Notes under the pieces: generated by a model
The model's input: the letters and a program-made list of their open reading frames with translations, nothing else
Told to the model about the DNA's origin: nothing
The model's database searches: none
Assembly: GCA_964200075.2 (NCBI GenBank)
Contig: CAXNAA020000024.1
Span: 1-34,771, forward strand
Source: Sphacelaria rigidula
Taxonomy: Eukaryota > Phaeophyceae > Sphacelariales
DNA: 34,771 nucleotides
Reading direction: 5' to 3'
Part shown: positions 19,746 through 27,496 of the stretch, one piece after another
Layout of the letters: every line of letters begins with the position of its first letter
Position numbering within the stretch: the stretch's first letter is position 1
Translations under genes and position numbers: made by a program

Positions 19746-20354
19746 TCAAAACTCGCCATGTACGCATCTGTCTAAGGGCGGGAGCCCAGGTAGACAAACA
19801 TCAACCGCTGGTCGACGCAATGGTGAGACTCCGCATTCAAGTAGGAGTGAAGCACTACAGTGGAGGACGGTACCCTGTGTACTGAGGAGCGAGACTACCG
19901 GATGGTCGTCGTTGTATTGGCCGGAGAACGCCGTGACGTCACCAACATATACCATGGGGAAGATCGTCTCTAGATGAATATCGCGCACGCGAACCCCCAG
20001 CCGGCGGAAAACGTTCAACGAGGCACCACTAACACCGATGACTCTGCAGCAGCAACGTCTGAAGCACGCCAAAACGCACGCTACGCTTGTCAAGGATACG
20101 TATCCGATAACCAGCGTTGCTCCAAACCACCCATCTTCCCGGAGAAAAGTATTGGGCGCCGTGGGTAGCGCAGGGAGGAACTGCTCGATCAGATTGCTCC
20201 CAGTGTCATCATCAGAAAAGAAGGGGAAGGGATGCGAGCAAAAGGGGTCGAGCAGGTGTGCAAGTTGTTGTTTTGTACACAGCGTTACAAGTCGGGCTGA
20301 ATACCACACCCATTCGGATTGTTTCATGGGACTCGAACAGAAGTCGAACAGCAA
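19746..20354 (-). CDS. Hypothetical protein, 202 codons, unrecognised
   Basis: The longest frame of this interval on the minus strand. Hydrophobic and Cys-rich in the middle (LVIGYVSLTSVACVLACFRR) and ending PGLPPLDRCVHGEF. No RT, integrase or protease motif was found. Overlapping + frames of similar length (20038-20478; 20117-20488) show that open frames are common here by composition, so coding status is doubtful. Confidence 0.22.
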   Translation of the reverse strand: MLFDFCSSPMKQSEWVWYSARLVTLCTKQQLAHLLDPFCSHPFPFFSDDDTGSNLIEQFLPALPTAPNTFLREDGWFGATLVIGYVSLTSVACVLACFRRCCCRVIGVSGASLNVFRRLGVRVRDIHLETIFPMVYVGDVTAFSGQYNDDHPVVSLLSTQGTVLHCSASLLLECGVSPLRRPAVDVCLPGLPPLDRCVHGEF

Positions 20355-20648
20355 CGGCAGCCGCGAGAGCGTCTGGGTACGGATTGCATTGGGCGATGTT
20401 TATGCTGTCGCTCTGTTACCGCCATTACGGCTGCGAAGGGCAGATGTTTCTCTGTTTCTCGGCTCCAGCTCCTCTTAGCATCCCGTAGCTCGGTTGAAAT
20501 CGCGGGGTGCAGGTCTTGAATGTTGAGCAATACTGCGGAAATGATATTGATTTTTCGAATCACTAGCCTTGCTGGAATTTCTTGTCTGGGTTTTCGCACC
20601 CTGACTTATTCGGCGACGGAGTCATACAACGAAGAAGAAGTTCCCTCA
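20355..20648. other. Unassigned sequence
   Basis: Nothing recognised. Confidence 0.3.
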
Positions 20649-20816
20649 CGGCGGTTATGCTGTGTGCACGAACTGTTGGCAGTTGGTTGTTCAGCATTGT
20701 GGTGTCTCAAAAAAGAATGCTCCAACGGCGGTTCTGCTGTATCCACGAATTGTTGGCAGTGGGTTGTTTGGCGTTTTGGTGTCGCAAAACGGAATTCTCC
20801 AACGGCGGTTCTGTTG
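20649..20816 (+). repeat. 77-bp tandem repeat, 2.2 units
   Basis: CGGCGGTT marks starts at 20649, 20726 and 20803, exactly 77 bp apart. Units share CACGAA(C/T)TGTTGGCAGT, TGGTGTC(T/G)CAAAA and CTCCAACGGCGGTT. The period is not a multiple of three, so an overlapping + frame (20520-20840) is not evidence for a repeat protein. Confidence 0.88.
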
Positions 20817-22099
20817 GAAATATTCGCTCGTGTTGTGTAGTACGGCTCTCGAGACAGACCCACTACCGTCGCGTAGACAGTAGTATATGACAGAGGTTGC
20901 ACCTTGGGTGTTAGACCACTTGCTTCTGCAGCAGAAGGTGAACAAAAGACAGATGATTATGAGGGGCTTCACTTGGCCAAAACGAACTCAAACAGCCTCT
21001 TTTGCATGCAGAGGGCTGCAGAACCGAAGGAGAGTGAATGCATGGGCAGTAGAGGTGGCCGAGTCCAAGCATACTCAATCCTAGAAGAAGAAGCCAAGTC
21101 CTTACACGTACGTGAAATCAAATCGCAATCTCCATTCAGCACTGACGTGTTAGTCTTGCTAGCTCTTAGACTAGGTTTACTGTAAGCTACGTGGCCTGGC
21201 TACCTTGATGCAGGACACTACTGTGTGCCAGACGATAGAAGCACACTCCTCACTGTAGTATTCTACGAGCTTACGTGGCTAAATATGAAACATGTCTACG
21301 ATCAAAATTTAAGCATGAAACGGTAATACGTGGTTCGTAGTGTCATTGGACCGTAACAATTTGTGCCGCTTTTTGCTATAGAGCCGAAATCCAGAACATA
21401 AGAACTAACTGCCCGGTTACAGGCCGAGTGTAAAATTCACGACGCTCCCCTGTGGGTAAGGCGTCATGGCAGAGCAATGTTGACGCGACATAGTAAGTCA
21501 AGTGAACCAAGAAAGTCACAACGCAAATTTGATCGATGTCTAGACGTGGTTTCAATGTGCGATCAAGGAATATCCTGTACGCAAGGTCACACGGAAGTCA
21601 TTCCATGCATAACATTTTATACCACGCAATTTTTTTTAGAGCGAGGTTCGGTCCTGCATACAAAAGTGCAATTGAATTTTAAAACATAGAAAAGGTTCCT
21701 ACTCAACTCCTCCAACCCAATTTACAATACTCTCGTGCAGACCAATGAGTCCAACCAATCAAGTATACACGGCTTAAATTCAAATCACCGAATCCAAATC
21801 TCTGTAATGAATTGATGGTTGCTTCGGGGGCGGTACTGACCGATTGATCGTCAATCTATCTATGAGAGCGCCATGGATGCATCTGAGCAGGAGGATATCA
21901 AACTCCTCGGACTGCTCCGCAACGCATCCCCTTGAAAACAAATCAGGTACTCTAGGATCTGAGACATACAAAATGTCTGGCGTAATGTAAAATTGAGGGA
22001 GAAAGCGCATAAAATCAAAGATCGAGGACATTCACTCTGATCCAAGAAGCCGAAGCGCTGTAGGTCAGTTGCCATCTTTAGTCTAGCTTCCCAGCTCTG
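20817..22099. other. Unassigned sequence
   Basis: About 1.3 kb with no recognised gene. Two overlapping minus frames (21780-22031; 21860-22075) carry no motif I can name. Confidence 0.3.
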
Positions 22100-22585
22100 T
22101 CATGGGACTTCAATGACGTCTTGCGCGAATCGCCTCCGGGACCCCCAGTCAATGGTGCTTGGAACCGCTAAGTTACCGAGACGAGCTCTAGCGCGAGGTG
22201 TGACGCCATGATGTCTCATCGCCTGGTGGCGAGAGTTGTGGTGGAAACTGACGTTAACACCACGGCGTTGTGCTTGTCTGCACACTTTACGGGTTGCCCG
22301 TCCTTGGTTGTTTCTGGTGCTGTTCGCGATGGGGTTGTTGGTGTAGTTGGTGCGCCCTCTGTTCTTGTTGGTCCTAATAGAGATGGAGTTGTTGTTGCCG
22401 TGTCCCTTCATATCGGGAATGAAGTAGTGTGTGATGGGTTGCTGTGAAATGATGATGGGGGAGGTATGGGTGGGTTGTGACAGGGTCTGTGGCAGATGGG
22501 ACGTCCAAATATCACCTCGATAGTGACGCGCGTAGGTCGGAGAAGATATTGAAGCTGATGGATACTTTATCCGGATGATGCTCAT
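22100..22585 (-). CDS. Hypothetical Asn/Arg-rich open frame
   Basis: 161 codons on the minus strand, starting at the base where copia B RNase H ends. It is rich in Asn, Arg and His (NNNSISIRTNKNRGRTNYTN), a composition like the basic tail of retroelement Gag proteins, but no zinc knuckle is present. It could be 3' sequence of copia B, part of its LTR region or another element. I could not find the copia B 3' LTR here. Confidence 0.25.
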   Translation of the reverse strand: MSIIRIKYPSASISSPTYARHYRGDIWTSHLPQTLSQPTHTSPIIISQQPITHYFIPDMKGHGNNNSISIRTNKNRGRTNYTNNPIANSTRNNQGRATRKVCRQAQRRGVNVSFHHNSRHQAMRHHGVTPRARARLGNLAVPSTIDWGSRRRFAQDVIEVP

Positions 22586-23250
22586 TATTTTTCAAATTCG
22601 CCTACTGCCTTCAGTAATGTTCTGTGTGTTGTCCTCTCGCAGTATTTTGCAAGGATATCGGAATGTTGACCCTTCGTACTGAAGTGGTGGATCATCGGAT
22701 GGTCGTTGTTTGTCGGTCGTTTTAGGTTGTAGAATATTATAGCAAGGTGCTTGCTTGTTGAACCATAGTTGAAATTTGAAGAGAGGTGAAGAGCTCGCTG
22801 GGAATCGGAGAAGATGGTCGAAGGCCGGATAGACGACCACCCGAGATCTCGCAGGAGATTCAAAAGGTAGGTACCGAACTTTCCTCCCCTCGCCAGGGCT
22901 ACAAGCTCGGCCTCGGTTTTTGAAGTGGCTGTAATCCAATGCGGACTAGAAGAAAAATGAATAAGTCCATTTGCCAGGAAAACCATCGTGCCAGTGGTGG
23001 ACCTCATCTTTCCTTCAGTAGTACCTGAATTTCCGTATGAGGAACCGCAGAAGCCTTTCAGGTCCAGATTGTGCTTGGAGGGACTGTAGATGGTAGACAA
23101 ACCCGGCGTGTCTACCAAATAGCGAAATATAGGCTTTACGGCTGCCAAATGATGAGTAGTGGGTTTGCCCATATAGGTCGCAACCTGTGTAACACTGGAA
23201 GCTATGTCAAATCTGGCACAATGGGGTAGGAAGATGAGGCTTCCAACCAT
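22585..23250 (-). pseudogene. Copia B RNase H with lost catalytic residues
   Basis: A 221-codon open stretch: SLIFLPHCARFDIASSVTQV, corresponding to the ARPDI motif, then HLAAVKPIFRYLVDTPGL and an RNase H domain. TEAELVALARGGKFG and IFSDSQRALHLSSN keep their acidic residues. The first catalytic site, normally DADYA or DSDWA, reads GFCGSSYGNS, and the SKHI(D) motif reads SKHLAIIFYNLK with Ala for Asp. The frame is open but the enzyme is predicted inactive. It ends GQHSDILAKYCERTTHR, equivalent to ADILTK. Confidence 0.88.
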
Positions 23251-23383
23251 GACTTACACTGTGTAGTCAGTTGCTGATTCAGGAGATGTTCCTCCGTGTC
23301 TTGGCAGTCGTTGTTGATGCCAGGTGTGTGCACTGCGTTGCAGGAGTCCACGTCGAATTGTGAAGTAGTGAGATGACATTATT

Positions 23384-24060
23384 GTGCTGTGGCAATTTCA
23401 AGGTTCCTCGCTCTGTATCTCGTATACAACCTCCATGCCAAGGATGAGGGACCCAGGTCCAAGCTCCGAGATAGAAACCTTCGTCTTGAGTGCGCCTCGA
23501 ACGACGTGTAGAAGTTTGATAGAGGTTTCAGTTAGCAGGATATCGTCGACGAACGAAGTCAGCATGACGTACTTGTCATTCTGTCCTCTAATATATACTC
23601 AGGGTTTGCTCGCAGTGGCTGAAAAAATAACTTTCCGCAGCTCGTAATCGATGGTAAAGTTCCAGACATGAGGACTTCGATGCAGACCGTATAAAGCGCG
23701 ACGAAGGCGCATCGCATGTGGTTGCCTCGTAGCAGAGTCCTTGGTCTCAAATCCCGATGGCTGCTTGCAGAATGCGGTTTCCTGCAGTTTTCCATTTCAA
23801 AACGCCGTTTGAACGTCAAGCGTAATTATCGGCCAGTTTTTGCCTTCAGCTATTGCGAGAAGCATTCGTTGCCTTTCAAGTCTGCAAACTGGTGCAAACG
23901 TACTCCCGCAACCGAATCCGTGTCGTTGTGCCCGTCCTTGCACAACAAGCCTTGAAGCGTTCATCAGCCTTGACCTTATAACCCCACCGCGTGCCAATCA
24001 TGTTGTTGTTCGAGGAAACCGCTCCAGCTGGAATGATATGAGCCACGCGATGGTATTGGG
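23384..24060 (-). pseudogene. Copia B reverse transcriptase
   Basis: Minus-strand pieces in order: HIIPAGAVSSNNN, GTRWGYKVKADERFKARLVV, FAPVCRLERQRMLLAIAEGK, the catalytic Asp motif ITLDVQTAF (about 23800), KQPSGFETKD, RRALYGLHRSPHVWNFTIDY, and the second catalytic site TSFVDDILLTE (about 23545) then ELGPGSLILGMEV. The order and wording are those of RVT_2. The residue before VDD is Phe instead of the usual Tyr. At least two frame changes and one stop (about 23600) break it. Confidence 0.9.
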
Positions 24061-24274
24061 TGCAACGGAGCTCATTTTATACAGCTGCTCTCCTCCTTGA
24101 TACGTAACGTGAGAACGAAGCCTGCTTGAAGTTGTTCGGAGCAGGAATGGATGCTGGTGGCACTACGCTTTCGATGCCAAGCGTTCCGATATACTGCAAA
24201 ACAATTTGCCAGGCCTTGGATGGGTGTTGTGGAGTTTCTGCCGTCAGGGCAAGCTTGCGCAGTTCTCTGGATTG

Positions 24275-24493
24275 CTATTGAGTAGTTGGAGTGGGTGGAG
24301 CGCGATTCAGGTTGCCGCCAGAACGTAGTCGCATTGGATGAGTAGAGGTAGTCGAACTGTTGCGGGAGTTTTCCAGCTGTGATATGCCGGCAAAAGCTCT
24401 ATCGTTGAAGTCAAAATGATTTTGCTGAAGAGTCATCCTACGATAGGGGGGGGTGTACTCGTGATCATGCATGCCATAGTCATCAGACCGCTG
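24275..24493 (-). pseudogene. Copia B integrase-RT linker
   Basis: Open minus-strand stretch with EYTPPYRRMTLQQNHFDFND and MRLRSGGN, typical of the variable region before RT (RLRSG). Its upstream edge coincides with the terminal inverted repeat of the inserted element at 24494. Confidence 0.65.
24430..24453. repeat. 24-bp repeat shared with 34206-34229
   Basis: GAGTCATCCTACGATAGGGG plus four more G occurs identically here in copia B and at 34206-34229 near the start of gypsy B Gag. On the minus strand both read PPYRRMT in one frame, although the elements belong to different families. Confidence 0.85.
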
Positions 24494-24513
24494 CACACGT
24501 GGACAAATAGCAC
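24494..24513 (+). repeat. Left terminal inverted repeat
   Basis: CACACGTGGACAAATAGCAC, exact inverse of 25880-25899. Confidence 0.9.
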
Positions 24514-24525
24514 TCTGTAGGACGA

Positions 24526-24570
24526 GCTACACAGGGTTCTCCACAGTCTTCGTGAAAACCCCTGTGTAGC
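24526..24570. repeat. Subterminal palindrome
   Basis: GCTACACAGGG (24526-24536) pairs with CCCTGTGTAGC (24560-24570). AACCCTGTG-type motifs recur at 24650 and near the right end (25696-25870). Confidence 0.8.
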
Positions 24571-24710
24571 ATTTGCAAATCCTAGTACCTGTAATAGCAT
24601 TTTGCGTAGCGTTTTTTTTCGAAACCCTGCAAGCAACCCTGTGGAGAGGCCTTCCCAATTTGGAAAATTCCAAATTACTTGGTACAAAATGTGTAAATTT
24701 ATTTTTCTGG

Positions 24711-24819
24711 AATAGCTTCTCCAGCTGTCCGAGATAACTTCCTTTTTGCCCGATTCACTTTTTTGCTCGATTTGAATCGGGCAAAAAGGAATTCATCTTG
24801 GACAGCAGGAGAAGCTATT
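24711..24819. repeat. Hairpin 1 of the array
   Basis: Arms 24711-24756 and 24774-24819 (46 bp each) match with about 4 mismatches; 17-nt loop. The apex is TTTTTGCCCGATTC/GAATCGGGCAAAAA; the base is AATAGCTTCTCC/GGAGAAGCTATT. Confidence 0.92.
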
Positions 24820-24880
24820 CAAAATAGATCTTCTTTTCGCCCAATTTATTTGGGCAAAAACAGGATATAGTTCGAACAGC
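24814..24880. repeat. Hairpin 2 of the array
   Basis: GCTATTCAAAATAGATCTTC and TTTTCGCCCA (24814-24844) pair imperfectly with TGGGCAAAAACAGGATATAG and TTCGAACAGC (24851-24880). The most diverged of the five; it shares six bases with hairpin 1. Confidence 0.75.
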
Positions 24881-24882
24881 AG

Positions 24883-24959
24883 AAGAAGCTGTACGAAATA
24901 GATAATTTTTTCGCCCGATATTAATGGGCGAAAAAATTATCTATTTCGTACAGCTTCTT
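24883..24959. repeat. Hairpin 3 of the array, perfect 34-bp arms
   Basis: 24883-24916 (AAGAAGCTGTACGAAATAGA then TAATTTTTTCGCCC) is the exact reverse complement of 24926-24959, with a 9-nt loop GATATTAAT. Confidence 0.96.
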
Positions 24960-25000
24960 TTGCTACGCAAGTCCCATGCACACTCGCAGATTTGGAATTT

Positions 25001-25092
25001 GAACAGCAGAAGAAGCTCGAAATAAATGTTCACTTTGCCCTCCATTTCATCCGGAGATTGAGGGAAAAGATATTTATTGCGAACAGCGTCAG
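25001..25092. repeat. Hairpin 4 of the array
   Basis: GAACAGCAGAAGAAGCTCGA then AATAAATGTTCACTTTGCCC (25001-25043) pairs imperfectly with GGAGATTGAGGGAAAAGATA then TTTATTGCGAACAGC (25053-25087). Confidence 0.78.
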
Positions 25093-25140
25093 CTGTGCAT
25101 ATCCCGCATTCTGCACCGTTATCAGCATATGGGATCCAAC

Positions 25141-25233
25141 AAGCAGAAAAAATTGTTGAAAATAATTCATCCTTTTGCCCCCCGATCCATGCACATGGGC
25201 TAAAGGATGAATTATTCTCAACAGCTTTTGCTG
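25141..25233. repeat. Hairpin 5 of the array
   Basis: GTTGAAAATAATTCATCCTT and TTGCCC (25155-25180) pairs with 25197-25222 at 24 of 26 positions. AAGCAGAAAA at the base matches CTTTTGCTG on the other side. Confidence 0.9.
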
Positions 25234-25481
25234 AATGGAGATCCGACACACTGATTACGATCGAGTGTATGTCCACGCGTCTACGAGATTACATACTGAG
25301 CTTCTACTCAAGACGTGGACACTGGGGCGGTGGAATATACCTCGCATATGAGTCCACATTGCTCTTGAAAACCCCGTGGTCCACAGTCTACCAAAATCAC
25401 TCAACCGAGTACGCTTTTGTTCAGGGTGTTTTTCGTTTGATAGTTAGTAGAAGCACAAAATAATCTCGCCTTATACGTCAA

Positions 25482-25556
25482 TCCAGGTGGCTCAATGGGT
25501 AATCTGGCGTACTTTCGTGCACTCAAACGTGAGTTCAATTCTCACCCTTGCCACTT
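25482..25556 (+). ncRNA. tRNA-like unit with Pol III A and B boxes (SINE-head-like)
   Basis: TGGCTCAATGG (25489-25499) fits the tRNA A box (TRGYNNARNNG). GAGTTCAATTC (25531-25541) is a recognisable B box. GTGAG/CTCAC around TTCAATT makes a proper 5-bp T stem with a 7-nt loop. AGGTGGC (25486-25492) can pair with GCCACTT (25550-25556), but four extra bases separate T stem and acceptor, and no good anticodon stem forms. This is therefore not a functional tRNA. It resembles the tRNA-derived head of a SINE or a tRNA pseudogene. Confidence 0.5.
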
Positions 25557-25625
25557 GTCGACCGTTTTATTCTGCCAGTACCATGCCCATGCTGTACACA
25601 GTATATTGCATGCGTGCTATAAAGG

Positions 25626-25680
25626 CTGCACAGCATATTTACAACGATGAAAGGCTGCACAGCATATTAACAGCGATGAA
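25626..25680 (+). repeat. Short tandem duplication
   Basis: GGCTGCACAGCATATT(T/A)ACA(A/G)CGATGAA is present twice in a row. Confidence 0.88.
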
Positions 25681-25696
25681 TTCTACATGAAGTGAC

Positions 25697-25858
25697 GAAA
25701 CCCTGTGAAGCGCCCTGTGTGGCACAAAATAATACCCTACACTCAAATCCCCGCGAGAAGCCCTGCACAATCTCCCTGAACCCTGTGAAGCGTCCTGTGC
25801 GGCGCAGAAAAAACTGCAGCCAGATCCCCGCGAGAAATACTGCACAGCTTTCCTGAAC
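25697..25858 (+). repeat. ~82-bp tandem repeat, two units
   Basis: Both units contain CCCTGTGAAGCG(C/T)CCTGTG, ATCCCCGCGAGAA and CTGCACA before CCTGA. The motif CCCTGTG also marks the left subterminal region. Confidence 0.8.
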
Positions 25859-25879
25859 CCTATAGACGTGCCCCACAGG

Positions 25880-25899
25880 GTGCTATTTGTCCACGTGTG
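25880..25899 (-). repeat. Right terminal inverted repeat
   Basis: GTGCTATTTGTCCACGTGTG, exact inverse of 24494-24513. Confidence 0.9.
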
Positions 25900-25999
25900 T
25901 GACCTCGCATGCCTACAAAGCCGTGACGGAGCACGCCGGGTTTTCGCCGGATCAGGCTCGCACTCACTCACCAAGCGCGAAGCGCCGTGGTAAGCCGTA

Positions 26000-26640
26000 T
26001 AAAGGGTGAGCTGCATCCTGATACGATTGTTCGGCCCGAGGCCTATTGATTATCTTGCATTTGTATGGCAGCCTACAATGAGTTGATTTATCTTCTGTTA
26101 TCGCCACTTTCAGAGACAGTCACGCTCCGGCTTATTCATGTGGCCTTCCTTGTGTGCGAATGCACGAGATCCGAGAGTACGCAGGAATGATAGCACGCCT
26201 GCTTGCTGAACATCTGGTAGTGCGGTGTTTTTCCGTTCATGCTCCGATGCGGTAGGCGGTTGATCGAACGTACTACAGTGGCAGCAATTCCTTCCCAAAG
26301 ATATTCGGGTAGACTCGCTTCAATGAAAGGACAATGGGTGATGTTCAAAATAGTTCTACCGTCGCGTTCGCATGTACCGTCTTGCTGTTGTGTGTAAGGC
26401 GCAGTATATTGTGGCGAAGTCCACTCGTCTTTCAGTTCCGAAGAAGGACGTCCGCAACGTATTTACCTCTGCGGTCAGACTGCAGGCGATGTACTCGAAG
26501 TCATAAGGGAATCGCCACGTCTTTGATGTACTTGCGCAGTGTAGAAAGCGCCTCACGTTTTTGCCTTGAAGAGGTACACGACTTTCAGTCGACTATAGTG
26601 GCCCTTAAATTTAGTCATGCACCTATATCCGCCTAGTGCC
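26000..26640 (-). pseudogene. Copia B integrase core
   Basis: On the minus strand: TTDLSGPITPTALGGY (first catalytic Asp), HYSRLKVVYLFKAKT, then VNTLRTSFFGTERR, where the second Asp of the usual LRTDxGxE is lost, then TAPYTQQQDG and CERDGRTILN (catalytic Glu kept; the family has YTPQQNG..ER). ASLPEYLWEGIAATVVRSIN, RLPHRSMNGKTPHYQMF and LIVGCHTNAR follow, matching P..W.EA...A.Y..NR.P......TP and the FVGY motif. Several stops and frame changes; the enzyme is dead in this copy. Similarity fades at about 26000, about 100 bp before the inserted element ends. Confidence 0.85.
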
Positions 26641-26664
26641 GTTGGTGTGATGGGACCCGATAAG

Positions 26665-26868
26665 TCAGTGGTTACCAATGGCAGACGCTGTCACTGATGT
26701 GGGGTCGGAGGTCTTGTGGTGATTCTGCCGGGTGCTTTTATTCATCAGGCAGGTGTCACACGACGAAAGAGGACCTACAAAATTCACCCCTGTTTCAGGA
26801 ATATTCATGACACGACGCATGAGTGGTTGAGCGGGATGGCCCAGTCGTCTATGCCAAAATTTCCGCAC
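26665..26868 (-). pseudogene. Copia B GAG-pre-integrase zinc domain
   Basis: FWHRRLGHPAQPLMRRV followed by SSCDTCLMNKSTR gives the H-x(3-5)-H...C-x2-C zinc-binding domain that precedes copia integrase. The linking sequence NIPETGVNF is typical. Confidence 0.92.
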
Positions 26869-27041
26869 TGACAGCAGTTGAACGAGCTGAGGTGTCCTGC
26901 GCGATGGTCATAGCTGTAAATGCTGCCCCCATGCCCATACGTTCTCCGGACACCACCTCAGCAGTAATTGCTGATCCCATGTTTGTGTTGAAGGTTCTTG
27001 AATTCCGAATGGTCTTCATGCCGATGAAGTGAAGCATACCG

Positions 27042-27488
27042 TTATCGTCGGTACGAATCAGGATTTTGAATTTTCCAAGACTCACATGAGAGTTGACGGG
27101 AAATATGTTTGGATACCCTTGTCAATAGTTCAACAGGTGAAAAACGAAGTTTTCCTAGGCCGGGAACAATGATGACTGTAAGGCGGACAAAGCGCTGACT
27201 TTCCTGCTGATCACAGACGATGGCGTGAAGCACCCCTTTTCCAGTTCCTTGAAGTAGATGGCGTCCAGCTGTAAGAATTCTTATGGGAGGATCGAGCTCC
27301 ATGTAACCGAGCATCTCATCTCCGATACTAGGCAGGAGCCGATCGTTCATCAAGTAATGACGTGAGACCCCTGAATCACAAACCATCTTCAACTGTGTAG
27401 AAATGGGTGTCCAAGTGTTGTTTTTGTTCGCAGGACCAGCAAACAAGGTGATGCCTAGATCCCCTGGTGACGGGCATGTATTAGTCAC
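27042..27488 (-). pseudogene. Copia B protease
   Basis: A 148-codon open stretch with LKMVCDSGVSRHYLMND: the catalytic D-S-G of the copia protease followed by the usual S.H motif. This enzyme would process Gag-Pol. GTGKGVLHAI and VIIVPGLGKLRFSPVELL fit the region that follows in copia Pol (L.NVLYVPGL..NLLSV). Confidence 0.88.
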
Positions 27489-27496
27489 TGTTGAAG

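Larger units (their letters stand above)
24494..25899. mobile_element. Inverted-repeat element with an internal array of hairpins
   Basis: Left end 24494-24513 (CACACGTGGACAAATAGCAC) is exactly the reverse complement of 25880-25899, and similarity continues inward for about 8 bp with two mismatches. The element interrupts copia B between integrase and linker. It holds five neighbouring hairpins (24711-25233), a tRNA-like unit (25482-25556), a short duplication (25626-25680) and an ~82-bp tandem repeat (25697-25858). No protein-coding capacity is seen. It fits a non-autonomous DNA transposon or foldback element, but hairpins in series are unusual. No clear target-site duplication was found (only TG at both edges). 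Confidence 0.75.

Noticed and set aside
21780-22075. Possible retroelement Pol fragment (RVPDLFSRG resembling a gypsy DALSR motif)
   Set aside because: Only a few residues agree and no neighbouring RNase H or integrase motif is present.
24711-25233. CRISPR array or integron attC-like sites
   Set aside because: The host is eukaryotic, repeats are not uniform with unique spacers, and there is no Cas or integrase gene next to them.
25482-25556. A functional tRNA gene
   Set aside because: A and B boxes and a T arm are visible, but no proper anticodon stem forms and four extra bases separate the T stem from the candidate acceptor stem.
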